Positions 62,392 through 64,000 of a DNA stretch of 64,000 nt are shown piece by piece. Each line of letters begins with the position of its first letter. Position 1 is the first letter of the stretch. The stretch is from Limnoperna fortunei (lineage: Eukaryota > Mollusca > Bivalvia > Mytilida > Modiolidae), in the NCBI GenBank assembly GCA_944474755.1, contig OX104118.1, positions 67,957,575-68,021,574 of the forward strand, in the 5' to 3' direction. A program made the position numbers and the translations under genes. The notes under the pieces were generated by a model. It was not told the DNA's origin. It saw only the letters and a program-made list of their open reading frames with translations, and did not search any database.

Positions 62392-64000
62392 ATATTAACA
62401 TTGAAACTTGTAGTATATGTTTATGATCGGTAACACAAATATAGTCCCATAATGTACTTAATTTAATCACCCGTTAGTTCAGTAACTCCAAAATCTTTGT
62501 TCCTAATGAACTTCGTTATATTTGTTAACAAACAAAAAGCGATATAAATTTTTTTAAAATGACACATTTCTGTTGTTATTTTCCGAATAAACTTTGACAT
62601 TGCGTTGCCAGGGACACTAATACTAGTTTTAGCACCAAAAGAATTGTTTCATCTTGTCTTTGTTTACAAATTATCATGATTTGGTAACAGCCGAAATAAA
62701 TGGTACAAAGGTTTACCAATGTTCTTAACTCTGTTTTTATCAAACTTAAGATATGTATGTACAGCTGGTCTCATTGACCTGTTAAATTCAGATAAATGGT
62801 GAATGATTTCGTAACGAATAGGTTGTGACAAGTCAATCAGGTATCTGCTTATTAATTGTTTTGCACTATATTAAATGCGTAAAATCCAGATGATATGGTA
62901 AAAAAACCGTCTGGATAAATGAGCGAGACCAATCATTTACAGCTACTATATATATGATTCTTAAGCAATAAAACAGACATGTCTATTTTAATGACATTTT
63001 GCAGTGAAGTAAATTACTTTTTGTGTCTTCTGTACCTTCTGACTTTTTCGTCATAAAATGGTAGAATAACGTTGTAACGGTCCGCTTTTTTGAATACACA
63101 AGTCGTTTGTAAGTAAGGTACAAAATAATATGCATACATATGCGATTCTTACATTAAATATGTACATATCTAATGTCACATTAATATTAAACTAGAAACT
63201 GTACTTTAATATTAAAACTGCGCAATGTGTTGTAACAAACGGCTTTTTGTAAGGTACAAAATAAATTTGTTTTATACATTATTAACTATGCTTACTTACG
63301 ATATAAATTAAGTCCACAGTTAAGTTAACATTCATGTATCGATCGCTATTGACATGCACTCTGACAAAAACAATATGTATAAAATTTATGGGTTGACTGG
63401 TTATTTGCCTTATCATTTTTCTTATATATTTGCACCCGAAAACATTTGGCTTAGATTCAAATTGGCAAATATTTTAAAAGAATGAAGAACGCAATTAAAT
63501 GGTGTACGGAAGCCGTAAAGGGACATGAAAAACAAGAATGTTTTTTTAATTAACAAGAAACGCATGTACAGTTTTGTAGCAGAACTTTTTTTCTTTGTAA
63601 AAGAAATATGTAATAACATTTCATACCTAATTACCTAAAGCGTCGAACGAACGCCGGATAAAATTTCAAAGGTGCTGTTACGCTGTAGGCTTTTAAAACA
63701 GATTTCATGCAAACACATATTAACAATGAAAGTTTGAACTGTTCACATCGATTTCACTTCCGTTTCATTTCGAGAAATAACAACATCGTGCAATAGGGTA
63801 AGGCAATCGCTCTGATTGTAGATGAAAAATAGCTTGTATGGCGGTGGAAAAAAATTCGGATAATTAAAAAAGCAGTTTAGTTCAGGACCTAACTGTTTTG
63901 CAATGTAATCAGAAATGAAGACATAAAATACAATAAGTGGCATAGCTAGGGTCTGAATTTTAAGGCATTTTCTGTGAATGCAGGCGAATTCCCCGGCACC
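62392..64000. other. Upstream flank of the exonuclease gene
   Basis: Should hold the promoter and any 5' untranslated exon of the exonuclease gene. No exon, RNA gene or repeat could be supported. Confidence 0.4.

Overview
The window looks like nuclear DNA of a mollusc, most likely a bivalve of the mussel type. The evidence is an AT-rich, intron-rich layout, short exons with GT/AG borders, tRNA-derived SINEs, (AATC)n tails, decayed non-LTR retrotransposons, fold-back elements, and secreted or membrane C-type lectin-like genes. The species assignment is inference from genome style. All exon models were built by hand from splice borders, reading phase and protein families; nothing was run.

Layout. 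1-240: decayed tandem repeat. 1043-11091 (+): a type I membrane protein with two C-type lectin-like domains (CTLDs), a cysteine-rich PAN-like module and a transmembrane helix. Its second CTLD is damaged by a one-base deletion, and a SINE has inserted at that exon's splice acceptor. 12600-14639 (-): a one-exon protein with a disordered N-terminus and a TRIM/NHL-like beta-propeller. 15820-16777: a DNA transposon-like element with a 9-bp target duplication. 18641-21932 (-): a complete five-exon UFM1 protease gene, UFSP1. About 22.5-57.6 kb: a tandem segmental duplication of about 17.5 kb with its junction near 40.3 kb. Each unit carries one minus-strand, 12-exon gene for a secreted protein with the order signal peptide, ShKT, LU (Ly6/uPAR), ShKT, LU, Thr-rich linker, CTLD: copy A at 25757-37925 (457 aa), copy B at 42990-53535 (452 aa). 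60976-62280 (-): a DEDDy 3'-5' exonuclease, EXD1-like, with a CxxC pair and an acidic tail.

The paired ShKT/LU/CTLD genes are the best candidate for an undescribed system. They are secreted, disulphide-rich, multi-domain proteins. Their ShKT/LU part is nearly identical between copies (7 amino-acid differences over about 243 codons). Their CTLD differs at roughly a third of positions. This pattern fits a constant scaffold with a diversifying recognition domain, possibly in defence or self/non-self recognition, but that role is inference. Mobile elements inserted separately into each copy show that the duplication is older than those insertions.
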